Shown here piece by piece: positions 24,966 to 37,589 of a stretch of DNA of 64,000 nucleotides; position 1 is the first letter of the stretch, and each line of letters opens with the position of its first letter. The notes under the pieces are model-generated. The model saw nothing but the letters and a program-made list of their open reading frames with translations, made no database searches and was not told the origin of the DNA. Both the position numbers and the translations under genes were made by a program. Origin of the DNA: Scylla paramamosain (taxonomy: Eukaryota; Arthropoda; Malacostraca; Decapoda; Portunidae); assembly GCF_035594125.1 (NCBI RefSeq), contig NW_026973704.1, forward strand, positions 290,001 through 354,000. The letters run 5' to 3'.

Positions 24966-26250
24966 CTGGTGTGCGGCTGGCTGAGGCAGCATGCGGGATA
25001 GCCTTGTGTACAGCCTTCCCTCAGGGATGCAGTTCTTTGATCTAGAATTATCTACAAAAATAAGGAATAAAACGAGTAATTAGCCAATATATACGAAGGA
25101 ATCGTGTTTCAAGATGCAAGCGATGAGCAGCACACGTTATAGGCAGAGATTTGCTTGTGTGGGTGTCATGGCACAAAATACCAATAGTAAAAAAAAAAAA
25201 AAAAAAAAGAGAAGACAATACCATCCAAATAATAACAATGCCATGAAATATTTTTTTATAGCCTAAAGGAACGGTCATAAATATAAAAATTTACTTCTTG
25301 GTTGTGTAAACAAAATTTTGTATACACTTTTGGAATCAATAAAATTTTAGAACAAGAAAATTAAATGAAATTATAAGCTAGAAATTGTTAAATTAATTGT
25401 TGATATTTTGAAATGGTACAGAGTAATATCCCTTAGTTTACAAGGCACTGGAAAATAACCATATTCCCGGGTTCTCCTGGGCCAGCCACAGGAAAATCAA
25501 AATCACTAAACATTGTAGATTAAGAGAAAATATGCCAGTACTGATAATATTCTTTATTTTGAAAGAAATTCTTTGTTAATATTTAGATCCAAAAATTATC
25601 ATTAGACAGTGTTATAATCCAGGAGTACGTGGGACCATTAGCAGAAATGTTCAAGAATAATTTGTGAATATAGAATGGGTGTAAACTATCAAGGACATTG
25701 CAAAATTATGCCTTATCATTAGGCGGAGGGCTTGTTCCGTGGGTGTCAGGCGGCCAGTACAAAGTGTGGCGTGGACACTGTTTAGTTGGGTTCTACTTGT
25801 TATACGGAACAATAAATAAATAATCAAAGGCAACCTCTTAGGCAGGGTAAAAATGCTTAAATTAACACAGAATACGAGCTGGCGCCTTCCCAATATTAGT
25901 CAACAAAAGAAAAATAACAATGTGCTCTGCCCACAAACATTCATTCTCTTACTGTCTTTCATTTTCCCTTCTTTTTATCTTCTTCTATCCAAGCTCTTTA
26001 CCCTTCACCAACTTTCTATCTGTTCTGTTCTGTTGAGGTGCGTCTTCTGTGCATCCCCGGCCCGGCAGCACACGACGCCAGGACTTGTTGAAACCTTCTT
26101 TGGTGAGGCGTGGCGGCTTACAGCGGGAATATGGAGGTGTGCATGCTTAGTGTGCACAGTTACTAGCAATGTATGTATCGCAATGTTGTATATGCAGTAA
26201 AAAATATTGTGTGCAGAGAAAAGTAAGCAAATATGAAGTATTACACGTAT
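24962..26250. other. gene-free AT-rich stretch
   Basis: No supported gene. An A-run lies at 25190-25208. A GC-richer patch at about 26035-26130 contains a short open frame but has no domain and no clear exon borders. Confidence 0.4.
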
Positions 26251-26590
26251 ATTTGGTCCTTAAATAGTGATGGCCATGACTGACCGGGAAAGAAGCTCAT
26301 TTTGGCGTTATGGCGTATTGAGATATTGTTAGTGTGTAAATAGATGGAAAATTTAATGTTTCTTATACCTTGCTACTGAAAGTGCAGTAAACATAGCGAG
26401 TTATGCTATAATGGACATGTATCCGGTCCTCAACACAACGTACTCTGGGTAAGTCAGGGAACAAGCCCAAATTGACGTTATTGTGCCATACTGATATATT
26501 GTTTGTGAGTAAATGAATAGGGGATTGAGTGCTGCATATATTTAATTCCTTTATGTGCAGCAGAGAGAGCGAGTCATGTTACAATGAACA
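26251..26590. repeat. diverged tandem duplication, about 173-bp period
   Basis: The first unit runs about 26251-26416 ('tggtccttaaatag', 'gatattgttagtgtgtaaat', 'gagttatgctataatgga'). The second runs about 26421-26589 ('cggtcctcaacaca', 'gatatattgtttgtgagtaa', 'gagtcatgttacaatgaa'). Similarity is clear but far from identical. Confidence 0.6.
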
Positions 26591-26805
26591 AACTTGTGGT
26601 GGGATAGTTACGTATGCATGGATTTGAGGGTTGTGTGCTAAAAAACCTTCCACCATAGTGATCCACAGGTTCACGTGGAGGAGATATCGAGATTAAAATG
26701 GTGAACAGAAAAGTCTGACTGAGTGTTTAGCAGTGGATGAGAGATGAATTAAGGAAATGGTTGGCATGCCAAGGAATGTTTGATGGGCGTGTCCCACAGA
26801 ATTAA

Positions 26806-26926
26806 ATGGAGGTGCTCCTTTGTGAAGGGTCACACCATATCACTCCCCGTGATGTTCTCCTTTGTAAAGGATCGCACCATATGACTTCCCTGCCTCTCAC
26901 CACTGTCAGTAAGGAATACATTTCAG
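26806..26926 (+). pseudogene. duplicated copy of the host exon at 28622-28774
   Basis: The downstream part of the exon (VLLCEGS..ITP..LPLTTV.KE.ISG) and the following intron bases ('ggtattgtaaaagtccc') recur here, still open and with the same phase-1 donor (TCA G|GTATTG). It carries a further internal ~39-base duplication, so VLLCEGSHHIT is followed by VLLCKGSHHMT. The upstream part and a matching-phase acceptor are missing; the in-frame bases before the Met give a stop. It could be a dead exon copy or, if spliced differently, a first exon starting at the ATG at 26806. A family A LINE lies between the two exon copies. Confidence 0.55.
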
Positions 26927-26984
26927 GTATTGTAAAAGTCCCCAGGTATGTAATGTGTACTGCAATTACCTAGGTCTGTGCTGT

Positions 26985-27679
26985 GCCCTGTAAACACCAT
27001 CATCCAACTCTTCTTTGCACTCCTATCCTTCTCTGTAACTTAACGTCAAGTTTCTTTTCTAACTGTTCTATTGCTCCAGTGACAGACAGTCACCATTCTT
27101 CTAAGTCATGTTCCTCGGGGATCTGTCCTGTCACCCACTCTCTCTGGTATTCATCAATAATCTTCTAACTGGTCACCATTCTTCTCCTCCCAGGGATCTG
27201 TCCTGTCACCCACTCTTTCTGGTATTCATCAATAATTTTCTAACCAAAAATCGTTGTCACGTTCACTCCTATGCTGATGATATCACTCTGCATCTTTCCA
27301 CATCTTTTTGTAGATGTCCAAGCATTCAGGAATGTAACAGTTCACTCAAAGAAGCCACAGAATGCCTGATTTCTGACCTTTCTAAAACCTGTGATTGGGA
27401 GAGAGCAAAATTAAGTGTTGTTTAGTGCCTCAAGAATCCAAGTTTTACATCTAACAAATAAACACAAGCTTCCAGACAACTATCCCTTCCTCTTCATTGA
27501 CCTTCAACTGTCCCCTCTATTACACTGAACATCCTCAGGTCTGTCCTTTACTAGTAACCTAAACTGGAAATTTCACATCTCATCTCTAGCTAAAACAGTT
27601 AAGCACTTCGAGTTGTCTCCGCCAGTTTTCCTCACCCCCACTGAAGCTAACTCTGTACAGGGGCCTTATCCATCCATGT
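26985..27679 (+). pseudogene. LINE family A copy B, part 1 (RT domain)
   Basis: Covers RT sequence from the SLCNFISSFL-like block through YADDIT (about 27270) to the segment before 'ccatccatgt'. It is broken by frameshifts. A tandem duplication of about 80 bases (27079-27165 and 27166-27243) doubles the GSVLSPTL..FINN block. The copy is interrupted at 27679 by a nested insertion and continues at 27991. Confidence 0.88.
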
Positions 27680-27990
27680 CGGCCTCGCTGCACAAGACTT
27701 TCTTCTTTCTCTCACTTCTGTTCTGTCCACCTCTCTAATGCAAGAGTTAACCAGTATTCTCAATCATTCATTCCTTTCTCTGGTAAATTCTGGAACTCCT
27801 TGCCTGCTTCTGTATTTCCACCTTCCTATGACTTGAATTCCTTCAAGAGGGAGGTTTCAAGACACTTATCCATAAATTTCTGACTACTGCTTTGACCCTT
27901 TTATGGGACTGGCATTTCAGTGGGCTTTTTTTTTTTTTATTGGATTTTTGTTTGCCCTTGGCAACAAAAAAAAAAAAAATAAATAAATAA
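27680..27990 (+). mobile_element. 5'-truncated LINE family A insertion nested in copy B
   Basis: It begins abruptly inside the LINE C-terminal coding region ('cggcctcgctgcacaagact'), includes the 3' UTR ('ggactggcatttcagtgggc') and ends in an A-rich tail (A14 then AAAT repeats). Both sides carry ATGT (27676-27679 and 27991-27994). Removing the insert and one ATGT restores the exact family sequence 'ccatgtatggtgtatgc'. This is a clear target-primed reverse-transcription insertion. Confidence 0.93.
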
Positions 27991-28530
<540 letters not shown>

Positions 28531-28621
28531 TGATTATTTTTTTCTTCATAATCATATTCTATTGAGATTGGCACCTTAATGTAGTCTTCTCTATATAAGT
28601 TAGTTGTCTTTGTCTTTCCAG

Positions 28622-28774
28622 AATCCTCTGCATCTGGGGAGGAGCCTGGAGTGGACACTTCCCCAGCCACAGACCATGCTGGTGTGAGGCAGCAGCCTGA
28701 GGTGCTCCTTTGTGAAGGGTCACAGTGTATCACTCCCCTGCCTCTCACCACTGTTGGGAAGGAATGCATTTCAG
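28622..28774 (+). CDS. internal exon of an unidentified host gene (exon a)
   Basis: Acceptor 'tctttgtctttccag' and donor TCA G|GTATTG enclose 153 bases open in one frame, with phase-1 introns on both sides (two bases complete the first codon, one base remains). The 50-residue peptide is hydrophilic: SSASGEEPGVDTSPATDH, then QQPEVLLCEGSQCITPLPLT. The phase matches the downstream exons at 43739, 45316, 46270 and 49151, so it is placed in the same gene. No domain is recognised. The same exon is partly duplicated at 26806-26926. Coding evidence is indirect (open frame, splice sites, phase). Confidence 0.6.
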
Positions 28775-29245
28775 GTATTGTAAAAGTCCCTGTGTACAGT
28801 CTACAGGCCATCTAGGGAGGAGCCCTGAGGTGGCACTTGTAGATAACTGGATCCTTATTAAGGGGATAAAGATTTTCCAGAAGTGTTAGTGTGATGTGGA
28901 TCAAGAAAACTTAAAATATTATAAACCTTTCTTTTATTTGTTTGATTATTTTGCTGAGTATTATTTTGTTCATGACTGAGTGGTAAGGAGGGGAGTGATC
29001 TCATAGTATCTCGTCTCTATGCCTATCTAGTTTGGTCTTAAAAGCGTGGACAGTTACGGCATTGACAATGTCTTCACTGAGTTCATTCCATTTGTTCACA
29101 CTTCTGTGAGGAAAACTATACTTCTTAATGTCTCTTCTACAGTTAACTTTCTTCAACTTCTTATTGTGTCCCCTTGTACTCTGTGTGTCTAAAGTTATAA
29201 AATACATTTTCCATACCATTTACCATTCTATAGATGTTTATTAAA

Positions 29246-29395
<150 letters not shown>

Positions 29396-29854
29396 CAAGG
29401 GTAGGAATTTCCAACATTCTTAATTTCTCTTCCTAGGTTGACTTGCTCAACTCTGGAACCATCTTAGTGACTACTCTTTGTACTCTTCCTAATTTTATAA
29501 TATTCCTCCTTGTATGAGGAGACCATATTTCCAGTCTTGGTCTTATCATGGAAATCAACAACTTTTTTATAATTTCTTTATCCAAATGTGAGAATGCCAT
29601 TCTCATTCTTTTTAACAAATTCATCATCTTTCCAGTAATTTTATCAATGTGTCTGTATGGAGTCAAATTTTCAGTAACTGTTACTCCCAAATCCATTTCC
29701 TCTTTTGATTTCTGTAACTTCACACCATCCATCTCATAATGATATTGTAATCTTTTCTTACTCTTACCAAACTCCATTACTTTACATTTACTTAAATTGA
29801 ATTCCATTTGCCAAGATTTACTCCATCTGTTTATCTTATTTAAATCATCTTGCA

Positions 29855-30018
29855 GTACCAGTACTGGTACCGGTACAGAAACCGTGCGATTCCCACCATG
29901 GTGCGAGCCATCAATCAGTAGTCCCTTCTAGATTAGACTTACCTTTAGGATTAATGTTAAGTATTTCTCCACCCCCTATATACATTTCCAGTTTGTTAAC
30001 TGCCTAAATAATAAACCG

Positions 30019-30097
<79 letters not shown>

Positions 30098-30098
30098 G
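29855..30098 (+). mobile_element. SINE-like insertion with (ATT)n tail in LINE G1
   Basis: About 240 bases interrupt the RT frame between the segments encoding ENVND and LQDDLNKI. It starts 'agtaccagtactggtaccgg', contains 'accgtgcgattcccacc' (resembling a tRNA B-box) and ends in (ATT)26. An RNA-polymerase-III-type SINE with a trinucleotide tail is the best explanation. Target duplications were not resolved. Confidence 0.55.
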
Positions 30099-30775
30099 TC
30101 ATTTACATTTTCTATCCTTCTCATCAGCTTAGCATCATCTGCAAATAAGTTCATATAACTGTCTATTTCTTCATTTATGTCATTCACATACATTACAAAC
30201 ATTATCAGTCCCAACACTGACCCCTGTGGGACACCACTAATTACTTTCAGCCAAGATGAATTCTGGTCTTGTATTACAGTTCTCATCTCTCTATCATCCA
30301 GATAGTCCTCCATCCACTCCAGCAGTCTTCCTCCAATTTTTCCACATTTTTTTATCTTCCATAGCAATCTTTGGTGTGGTACTTTTGTCAAACGCTTTCT
30401 TCAAGTCTGAGTAGACACCATCCACCCATCTGTCTCTCTCCTGCACAATGTCGACTACTCTTGAATAAAAGGACAGTAAGTTCATGGAGCATGATCTTCC
30501 CCTCCTAAATCCAAATTGACAATTTACCAAAACTTTATCTCTTTCCAAGTGTTCCATCTATCTCTCCTTTATTTTTCTTTCACAGTTTTCCTACAACACT
30601 AGTCAAGGACACTGGTCTATAATTTATTGGGTCTTCTTTATTTCCTCCTTTGAATATTGGTGTAATATTTGCTCTCTTCCAATCTTTTGGTACTCTTCCC
30701 TGTGATAGTGGTGTCACCACTAGACTGTGAATTTTATAAGCCAGTTGTTCTCTACATTCCTTCAATATCCAGTTT

Positions 30776-33118
30776 TATGGGACAAGAGGTATGCTGGTGC
30801 TATCCCATCTCCATATCTTTTAATATACAGTTTAGCCTTGAATCCATGTATACTCCTTGCATTTACTATTTCCTTATCCAGACTGTTCTATACATCTGTA
30901 CTTCTTTGTGGGAAACTATATTTTTTTTATGTCTCTTTTACAAGTACTCTTCTTCAGCCTCTTTCCATGTCCTCTAATATCTCACGTATCCTAAACCATC
31001 AAGTCACTCTGGTCCACCTCCTCCACTTCCTCCTGTGCTTTGTATATAGCAGTCAAGTCTCCCCTTTCTCTCCTTTTTTCCAGTATTGGTGGGTGCAACT
31101 CTGCCAGTCTCTCTTTGTATGAAAAACGACTCTTGGTACCATCTCTCAGCTTTCTCCAACTTCATTACATCCTTTTTTCATGTAGAATGAGCACACTACA
31201 GCTGCATATTTCAGTCTAGTTCAAATCAGTGATGTAATCATCTTCCTGATCATCTTTTCATTGTTATACTCAAAAGATGGCCTTATTCCTCTCAACAAAT
31301 TATAGGCTTAACAAATTATAGGTTTCTCCTGTAGTTCTGCTAATGTGTTTCTCTGGGATCAAATTTCCACTGACCGTAACACCCAGATCGTTTTCCTCCT
31401 CTGCTTTACTCAACCTCTCACCATTCAACACATAATTTCCTTTTACTCTTCTCTCACTCTTTCCAAATTCCATTACTTTACATTTCTCTGGATTAAACTC
31501 CATTTCCCATCTATGACTCCACTCCAATATCTTGTTCAGATCCTCTTGCAACACTCCACAATCTTCCTCACTCTCAACTCTTTCAGGAACTTGGCATCAT
31601 CTGCACAGAAGGCTCATGTAGCTATTCACACTCTGTATCATATCATTCATATATGACTGGTGCCAGCACTGAGCTTTTGGGTACTCCACTTTCAGTTTTC
31701 CTCTGTGATGACTCCCAATCTTTTACCACAGTTCTCATCTCTCTCTCTCAGTCAAGAAATTCTCCATCCATCCCAGCAGGTCACCTCTCAGACCATCATC
31801 ATGCTCCATCTTCCATGGCAGTCTCCTGTGTGGCACTTTATCAAAAGCTTTCTTCAGGTCTAAATATACACAGTCTGCCCACCCATTCCTCTCTTGTATT
31901 GTATCCACCACTTTTGAATAAAAACTCATCAGGTTTATAATACATGACCTCTGTCTTCTAAATCCAAATTGTTTTATCATCACTTCATTTTCTAGGTAAT
32001 GCATTAATTTATCCTTCTTTAATCTTTCAAACATTTTACATACCACACTTGTTAGAGACACTGGTCTGTAGTTCATCGCCTCTTCTTGTTACCACCTTTA
32101 TAAATTGGAATTATTTTTTAGTCTCTTTCATTTAAGCAGGACTCTTCTTTCATTTAAGGAACTCTCAGTAATACTGTGCACCACCCATGTCACCTGCTGA
32201 TTGCATTCTTTCAGTATCCATCCCAACACTTTTTTGGGTCCAGGGGCCTTTCTAACATCTAGTCCCTCACACTGTTTCCACATGTCTTCCTCAGTCACCT
32301 GGATTTTCCCTGGACCCATTTTTTCACTCATCTCACTTTGCCCCACAAATATCCTCTCATTGTGAACGCTAAATGAAAACTCTTATTCATCATCTCTGCC
32401 ATGTCAGCCAGATCCTCACACATTTGACCATTCACCTTCTTTGTTTTTCATTTTGCTCCTCACACACCTGAAGAATAGTTTTGGTTCCTCTTTACATTTG
32501 TCCATAACATCGTTCTCATAACTTGTCCTTTCTTCTGTAATAACCCTTACACAGTCATTTCTTGTAGTGGTGTAGTTTTGCCACATCTTTGCATTTTTCA
32601 CCTCCATCTATTCCATGCCTTCTTCCTCTCCTCCCTCACTACTTCACATATTCTTTTATAGCAGTCTTTGTGTTTTTATTTTCTTCTTATTGTGTTTATA
32701 TCTTTCATATCAATCTTCAGTGTGGTACTTTGTCAAACGCATCCTTTAACTTTAACTTCACATCTTCTGTTATACCAGTCTTTGTTATATCTTATCTTTG
32801 TGTTTCCTTTTCGTACACATCTTTTCACTCCCTTCTTATATATACCTAGTGACTAATGCTTCCTACTTCTGCACATCTTTTGCTGTAATAAAGGCATTCC
32901 AGTCCATCTTACCAAAGTATCTCCTCATTTATTTGAAGCTAGTTTTACCATAGCTAAATATTTCATCCTTATAATTTTCCCATCTACTTTCCTCTTCTTT
33001 TTCTTTGATATGAAACCTTACCATCACACAATCACTTTTCCTACAGGATGATTGTAGTTCATGTGTTCAACAATGTCCACTTCTCTTAATAATACCAAAT
33101 TTAGTCTTTGTAGTGCCT
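30776..33118 (-). pseudogene. CR1-like LINE copy G2, endonuclease tail through C-terminus
   Basis: The minus strand starts near 33118 with endonuclease C-terminal sequence (LREVDIVEHMNYNHPVGKSD). It continues through a linker (32607-32416, CKEEPKLFFRCVRSKMKNKE; 32346-32128, DVRKAPGPKKVLGWILKECN) and the RT (32076-31735, MNYRPVSLTSVVCKMFERL, FGFRRQRSC, motif A VYLDLKKAFDKVPH). A damaged GVPKSSVLAPV block, a CADDA remnant near 31600 and 31554-31300 (MEFNPEKCKVMEFGKS, NDLGVTVSGNL) follow. The 3' end near 30776 reads KDMEMG.HQHTSCPIKL. Several frameshifts and stops. G1 follows immediately head to tail. Confidence 0.87.
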
Positions 33119-33139
33119 CTCCTCCTCTGTGTGTAGTGT

Positions 33140-33330
33140 TTTCCTTGGGCTGTCTGGCTTTCTGGCTTTCTGGTTGGCTGGCTGGCTAACTAACTGACTG
33201 GTTGGATGCCTGGCTAACTGGCTGACCGGCTGGCTGGTTGGTTTTCCTGCTGACTAGCTGACTGGCTGGCTATCTGGCTGACTAGTCCACTGTGGGATAG
33301 CTCGCTGGTTGGCTGGGTGACTCCTCAAGG
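33140..33330. repeat. degenerate (TGGC/TGGT)n tetranucleotide region
   Basis: Repeated ggctggctggctaactaactgactgg-type variants over about 190 bases, just upstream of a candidate exon. Confidence 0.85.
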
Positions 33331-33367
33331 GTGGCTGTCCCATCTCTCAAGTGGCCACATTTTGCAG

Positions 33368-33471
33368 GCGTCCCCAACCCCTCCCGCCCTGAGTGAACAC
33401 ACCCCCAGACAAAACCTCTAAGGGGGCCAAGGGGAAGGAAGCAGCCCAGGCCCTTTCCAATGCTGAGAGAG
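33368..33471 (+). CDS. probable internal exon (exon b) with a one-base frame defect
   Basis: Acceptor 'ccacattttgcag' and donor GAGAG|GTATGT enclose 104 bases. Read in the gene's phase the first part gives VPNPSRPE. The second part, in the frame required by the phase-1 donor, gives VNTPPDKTSKGAKGKEAA. They meet at GAG|TGAAC, where one missing base would make the whole exon open. Either the assembly lacks a base or the exon is damaged or skipped. Lysine-rich, no known domain. Confidence 0.42.
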
Positions 33472-33879
33472 GTATGTCACTTCACTGCCAAGAAGGAAAG
33501 TTTCAGCTTCATTTTGCATGTTGTTTGTGTTGCTTTATGAATTTTTTTTTTTTTTTTTTTTAATATATATATATATTTTTTATACCGTTGGTTCAGATAT
33601 CCTACATGTCAATTGTTTTTGCTTTATTTATCAGTGTGTTCCTATCTTATATCTCTAGTTTTACATTGTTGTAGTTGACAGTGAGCAATTGTGTTACATC
33701 TGCACTGTTTTACTTTTATTTGTCAGCAAGCCTCTTCATCTGATACAGTTCCTGCCAGTTTGAACTCATTTTGACTCTGCAAGGGAAGTATCCATAACTC
33801 CTCATTACTTTGAGTATGAGGAGGACAGTTTCAACTTCATCTTTATCTTTTTGCTTTATCTTTCATTCAACAGTTTTTT

Positions 33880-34640
33880 AACTTAATTTGTTCGTAAATG
33901 TCGTTCCAAATCCAAAATGTTTGAAAACCGATACATTCAAACTTCGATACATTCTAAAATAGATTAATCCATTCTCAGACTCGCATCCACCATGTCTTAG
34001 TGGGTAATGACCAACACTCATGCTGCTAAGATGGCTGCTCCACAGCATCTCCAGCTTAGAATTTTTTTTATTCAGAAAAGCTGTATTGAATGAACTTAGT
34101 GATACAGAACTCATCAAAAGATATTGTTTAGACCATGCTGGCATTCTCTTTGTCACCCATGAAGTGAGGGAAGCCTTACAGAGACAGAGAGGAGCAACCC
34201 ACTCGCTGCCAAAGTGAAGGTGATCATAACACTTAGACATCTTGCTGCTGGGAAAAGCTACTGGAAAAATGCAGTTGTGCAGTAGTGATGGCATTGTGGG
34301 TCATCAGGAGAGCCACAGGAGGCTTGGGATTACTCCTGAGCCCCGAACCTTGTTTGTTTACGTTGAGGTTCTTCAGTAGGATCACATTTAACTTATTTCA
34401 AAGATTGAATTACTGTCTTACCCTCTGTCTCTCCTCCAAAGGAAATATTTATAGAAACTATAAATTAGTAATAAATAGGAGCTTTTGTTATGTGTTGTAG
34501 TATTTGAAATCGAGTAACTTTGTTTTGAAAACCAAATTATGGTACAGTAATCAAAGCAATTAGGAGTCAAAGTTTTTGTTAAAAAACAGAGTTGTTCGGA
34601 GAGGGAGGCATTCAGTAACTGAGGTTCCACTGTATACATT
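33880..34640 (+). pseudogene. PIF/Harbinger transposase remnant, copy 1
   Basis: HARBI1-type nucleases excise Harbinger elements. Plus-strand translation of 34080-34220 gives LSDTELIKRYCLDHAGILFV, then THEVREALQRQRGATHSLP, followed after frame breaks by a LLGKATGKMQLCSSDG segment. This is the N-terminal helical region of HARBI1-like proteins. Only about 100 codons remain and the DDE catalytic region is absent. The flanks (about 33890-34010 and 34390-34520, 'ggaaatatttatagaaact') are shared with the copy at 52.4-53.2 kb, so the remnant is longer than the coding piece. A 'gaggttccactgta' sequence near 34620 may be an element end. Confidence 0.7.
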
Positions 34641-35264
34641 TCTTGGATTCATTTTATCACTGAGAAGGAAGTGTACATAATGACCTCATGTCTTCCACAA
34701 GTGGTGCAGTGTCGTGTGGTAATGCAGCAGCCAGCTGTGGACGTCATGAGTGTTATCACCCCAGAGGTACTCATGGGGCATCACAGTGCATATTTACAGT
34801 GTAAGAGCACAGAGACCTGTGGTCATAACACGCTGCTATATTCATCCCAGGCTTTGCCAGATTCTTGATAGATGACTGTGTGTGCCAGAAAAAGCTGAAA
34901 CTGTTGCTTATCTTAGCTTTTATTATACATCATTCATTTGAGAGAAGCACAGAGTGAGTGTCCCAGCAACATAATACACATTCCTTGTAACTAAAGGAAT
35001 CTATACACAAGAATGAGATTACCTCAGCTACCACTGACATGTTGGGATTGAAGGGTAAAATGAAGTGTGAGGTGGTATCAAAGCTCCAAGACTAATTCCA
35101 TAGTACACCAACAGGTGGCTGTACAAGGATGCATGTCTGATGGGACTGGACAGTGACAGTTATCAAGCAGTCTGCCAATTGGTGTCTTTCTGTGAACTTT
35201 GTGAGCCATGTCACATGAGTTTTGTGGCCTCATGCTGAACTTCATATTTCATCATGAACTGCAA
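34641..35264. other. intronic stretch without recognised genes
   Basis: Presumed intron of the plus-strand host gene. A 39-base CAG..CCAGAG|GTACTC segment near 34723-34765 has splice-like borders but is too short to call. Confidence 0.4.
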
Positions 35265-35700
35265 ACAAGAGCAGAGTTAACACCAAATTGTGTGTCAAAT
35301 TCAGCAAAGACCTTTGACATGATTTAGCACATGTGTGGCAAGGAAGCAGTGAGTTATGTGAGGTGCGTCAAGTGCCATGTATTCTTCAAGAGCAGCGGAA
35401 TATCTCTGGAAGATGACAAGAGGTCAGGATGATATTCCATGAGCTCAGCCACTGAAAACATGGAAACGGTTGAGTGACGTGCAAGGGAATTGTTGGAGAT
35501 CAGCGAAGGGAGTTGGTGTCAGGGTTGGTGCATCATACAGAACAGCTGAGGCAATCCCCATGTTTGATTTGAATATGACCACATAGCTGAAAAATGTGTG
35601 CCCAGGCTTCTGATCTCCAAACAGAAGGTGCCCCAGATGACCCAACCTTCACATTGAGGGTCTCCACTGGGGACAAGACCTGGATCCACACTTCATTTGT
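35265..35700 (+). pseudogene. mariner/Tc1-type transposase relic
   Basis: Reading across frames gives, in order, SRVNTKLCVKFSKDL (the N-terminal helix-turn-helix region), SLEDDKRSG, STTENMETVE-like, EKCVPRLLISKQK and DDPTFTLRVSTGDKTW. The last is the block holding the first catalytic aspartate of mariner transposases (..ITGDETW in active forms). Many stops and frameshifts mean it is long dead. No terminal inverted repeats were identified. Confidence 0.7.
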
Positions 35701-35799
35701 AACTTCTTCCTCTTCCTAAAGATAAAGGAAGTTGTGCGTGAAAAGGATGCCATCTTGACACCATGAAACGAGAAAGGATGGATCTAAGTTTGAAAAGTC

Positions 35800-36015
35800 A
35801 GACTTAAAAGGGAGATAGGAAGGAATTGGTTTTCAGATGGAGTGGTGGATGAATGGAATGGACTCAGTAATCAGGTTGTTAGTGTTGGTTCTTTAGGATT
35901 TTTAAAAGATTTATGGATGGGGATGGTAGATGGAAATAGGTAGGTATATTTTGTGCAGGGACTGCCACGGGTAAGCCTGATGACTTCTGGCACCCTTTCT
36001 GATTTCCATATGTTG
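35800..36015 (+). pseudogene. 3' end fragment of a CR1-like LINE
   Basis: Encodes GVVDEWNGLSNQVVS, then a degraded SLGFLKDLW.. segment and the 3' UTR 'ataggtaggtatattttgtg' and 'gggactgccacggg'. The same module occurs at 44400-44660 (plus) and 63420-63650 (minus). Confidence 0.75.
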
Positions 36016-36774
36016 TTATGCTGTGTTCCATGGAAGAGGTTGAGCCTTAGTCACAGAAGGTGCTTAACATGCTTTGAGGACAAGACTTACTGAACACGTG
36101 TGAGCAGTGACAGCAGGACTGGGACCACTTTATTGGTGGTGAAGGTGACTGTTTTGAAGGAGTGATGCCCAAACTTAATACATGGATAAGTCTTGTAACA
36201 TTTTGATATCAGTCGTCTTGTATTCTAAATCTATCAGTTAGTATTGCAGTGCCATACACTGTACATGTTCCTCCACACTCATCTCTTTTCCTGCACAGAG
36301 TAGTGATGTGTGGAGTAGGATGGGGGTTTCGAGAGAATAGTTAATGACATCATCATCTGTTCTGCTGTAATAATCTGAAATACAGTAAGGTGGTGTGGAC
36401 AAATGGTAACAATGAAAGTGAATGAGTTTGTAAATGTTTATGGTTTCTCCAAATGTTGGTGCCACAAATTCCAGTGAATTTCATGTGAAATAAATTATTG
36501 GTATGTGGACTAATAAACTGCTTTTTATGAGGAGTTCCACATAGACCAAGATTTGGGAATGTGATCTTTGGAGGAAGTTGTCTGATCTTTTTTACTACTC
36601 TGGGCAAGTTTGTATGAATGTAATGAAGGAATGCTAGAGGGAGCCAGCCAGTGAGGTGGATACTTGCTCTCAGTGGGTGAGTACTGGGGGAGAGATGACA
36701 GGGAAGGCTCTCACCACACTATTTTACAACAACAGAACAAGTGGAGATGAATAGGTAAGATGCATGCATGGAGG
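36016..36774. other. intronic stretch without recognised genes
   Basis: Unique-looking DNA, no domain or mobile-element similarity recognised. Confidence 0.4.
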
Positions 36775-36930
36775 CACAGTTTCAGAGAACAATACGAGGG
36801 ACCCATCAGGTCCATAAGCCTTCTGAGGGCAGCAAGGGCATGGAAAACATCACTGGGAAGGATCTTAATGGGTAGCATGAAGTAGTTGGAGGGTAGAGGA
36901 GAGGGAGGAACAAGCCCTGGATCTTAATGG
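36775..36930 (-). pseudogene. LINE family A fragment, RT N-terminal block
   Basis: Reverse complement reads GLVPPSP, NYFMLPIKILPSDVFHAL and a degraded KAYGPDG block, matching 21280-21400 of copy A. A ~59-base direct duplication ('ggatcttaatgggtagca') lies within it at about 36861 and 36918. Confidence 0.75.
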
Positions 36931-37589
36931 GTAGCACGAAGTAATTGCTGCTGTTGCTCTTTGGGCCAATCACAGTGTTTCCTGCCTCTGGTCTCATCTC
37001 GAGTACCAGCTCACTCCTTCCTGATTTCAGTGCTGCCAATGCCCATCTTCACTACCCACGGCACAGTGCTACTAACGTCATCCCCCTGTCGTAACATAGT
37101 TTTAGGAACATGAGCACGTTGAAGTTGTTAACTTTCAAAATCAAATATAGTTATTTTAATTAAAACAGTACTTTTCATTAGTGAAGAGACAGGATAAACA
37201 TTGAATTAGAAGTTTTTGAAGATGTTTCTAAGTTTTCTAAGATCAAGATTAAAATAAAGATTTGGATTTTTAATTTTTTTTTTACTTAAAATATCAATAT
37301 TGTTATCACTAGTATCAGAATCTTGGATTTATAGATTTATTGGTTATCAGTTATCGGCGATAAATCTATCACCAGTTACTGAATTATCAGTTATCACTGA
37401 TAACATTATCATCATTGATTTATCATTTATTGTGATAAGTTTTCATTATCATCGCCAGCTATGCAATTGAGTGATTGCTTTATAAGGTTTACCACTGTTT
37501 CTTTATAGCAGATATATAGTACTGTGCCTTCACTTGATGATGCAGGTAATGCAAACTTGAAAAGTCAGTAAACAAGTAATGTAATGAAG
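36931..37589. other. gene-free AT-rich stretch
   Basis: Contains a TTATCA/TGATAA-rich, partly palindromic block at about 37335-37460. No gene recognised. Confidence 0.4.

Noticed and set aside
33880..34294. 138-residue minus-strand frame MPSLLHNCIFPVAFP
   Set aside because: It is the antisense shadow of the Harbinger transposase remnant on the plus strand.
34723..34765. 39-base candidate micro-exon with CAG acceptor and GTACTC donor
   Set aside because: Too short, weak donor, no supporting similarity.
37335..37460. TTATCA/TGATAA-rich palindromic block as a possible origin or protein-binding array
   Set aside because: Imperfect and short; most likely a decayed element end or compositional, with no partner found.
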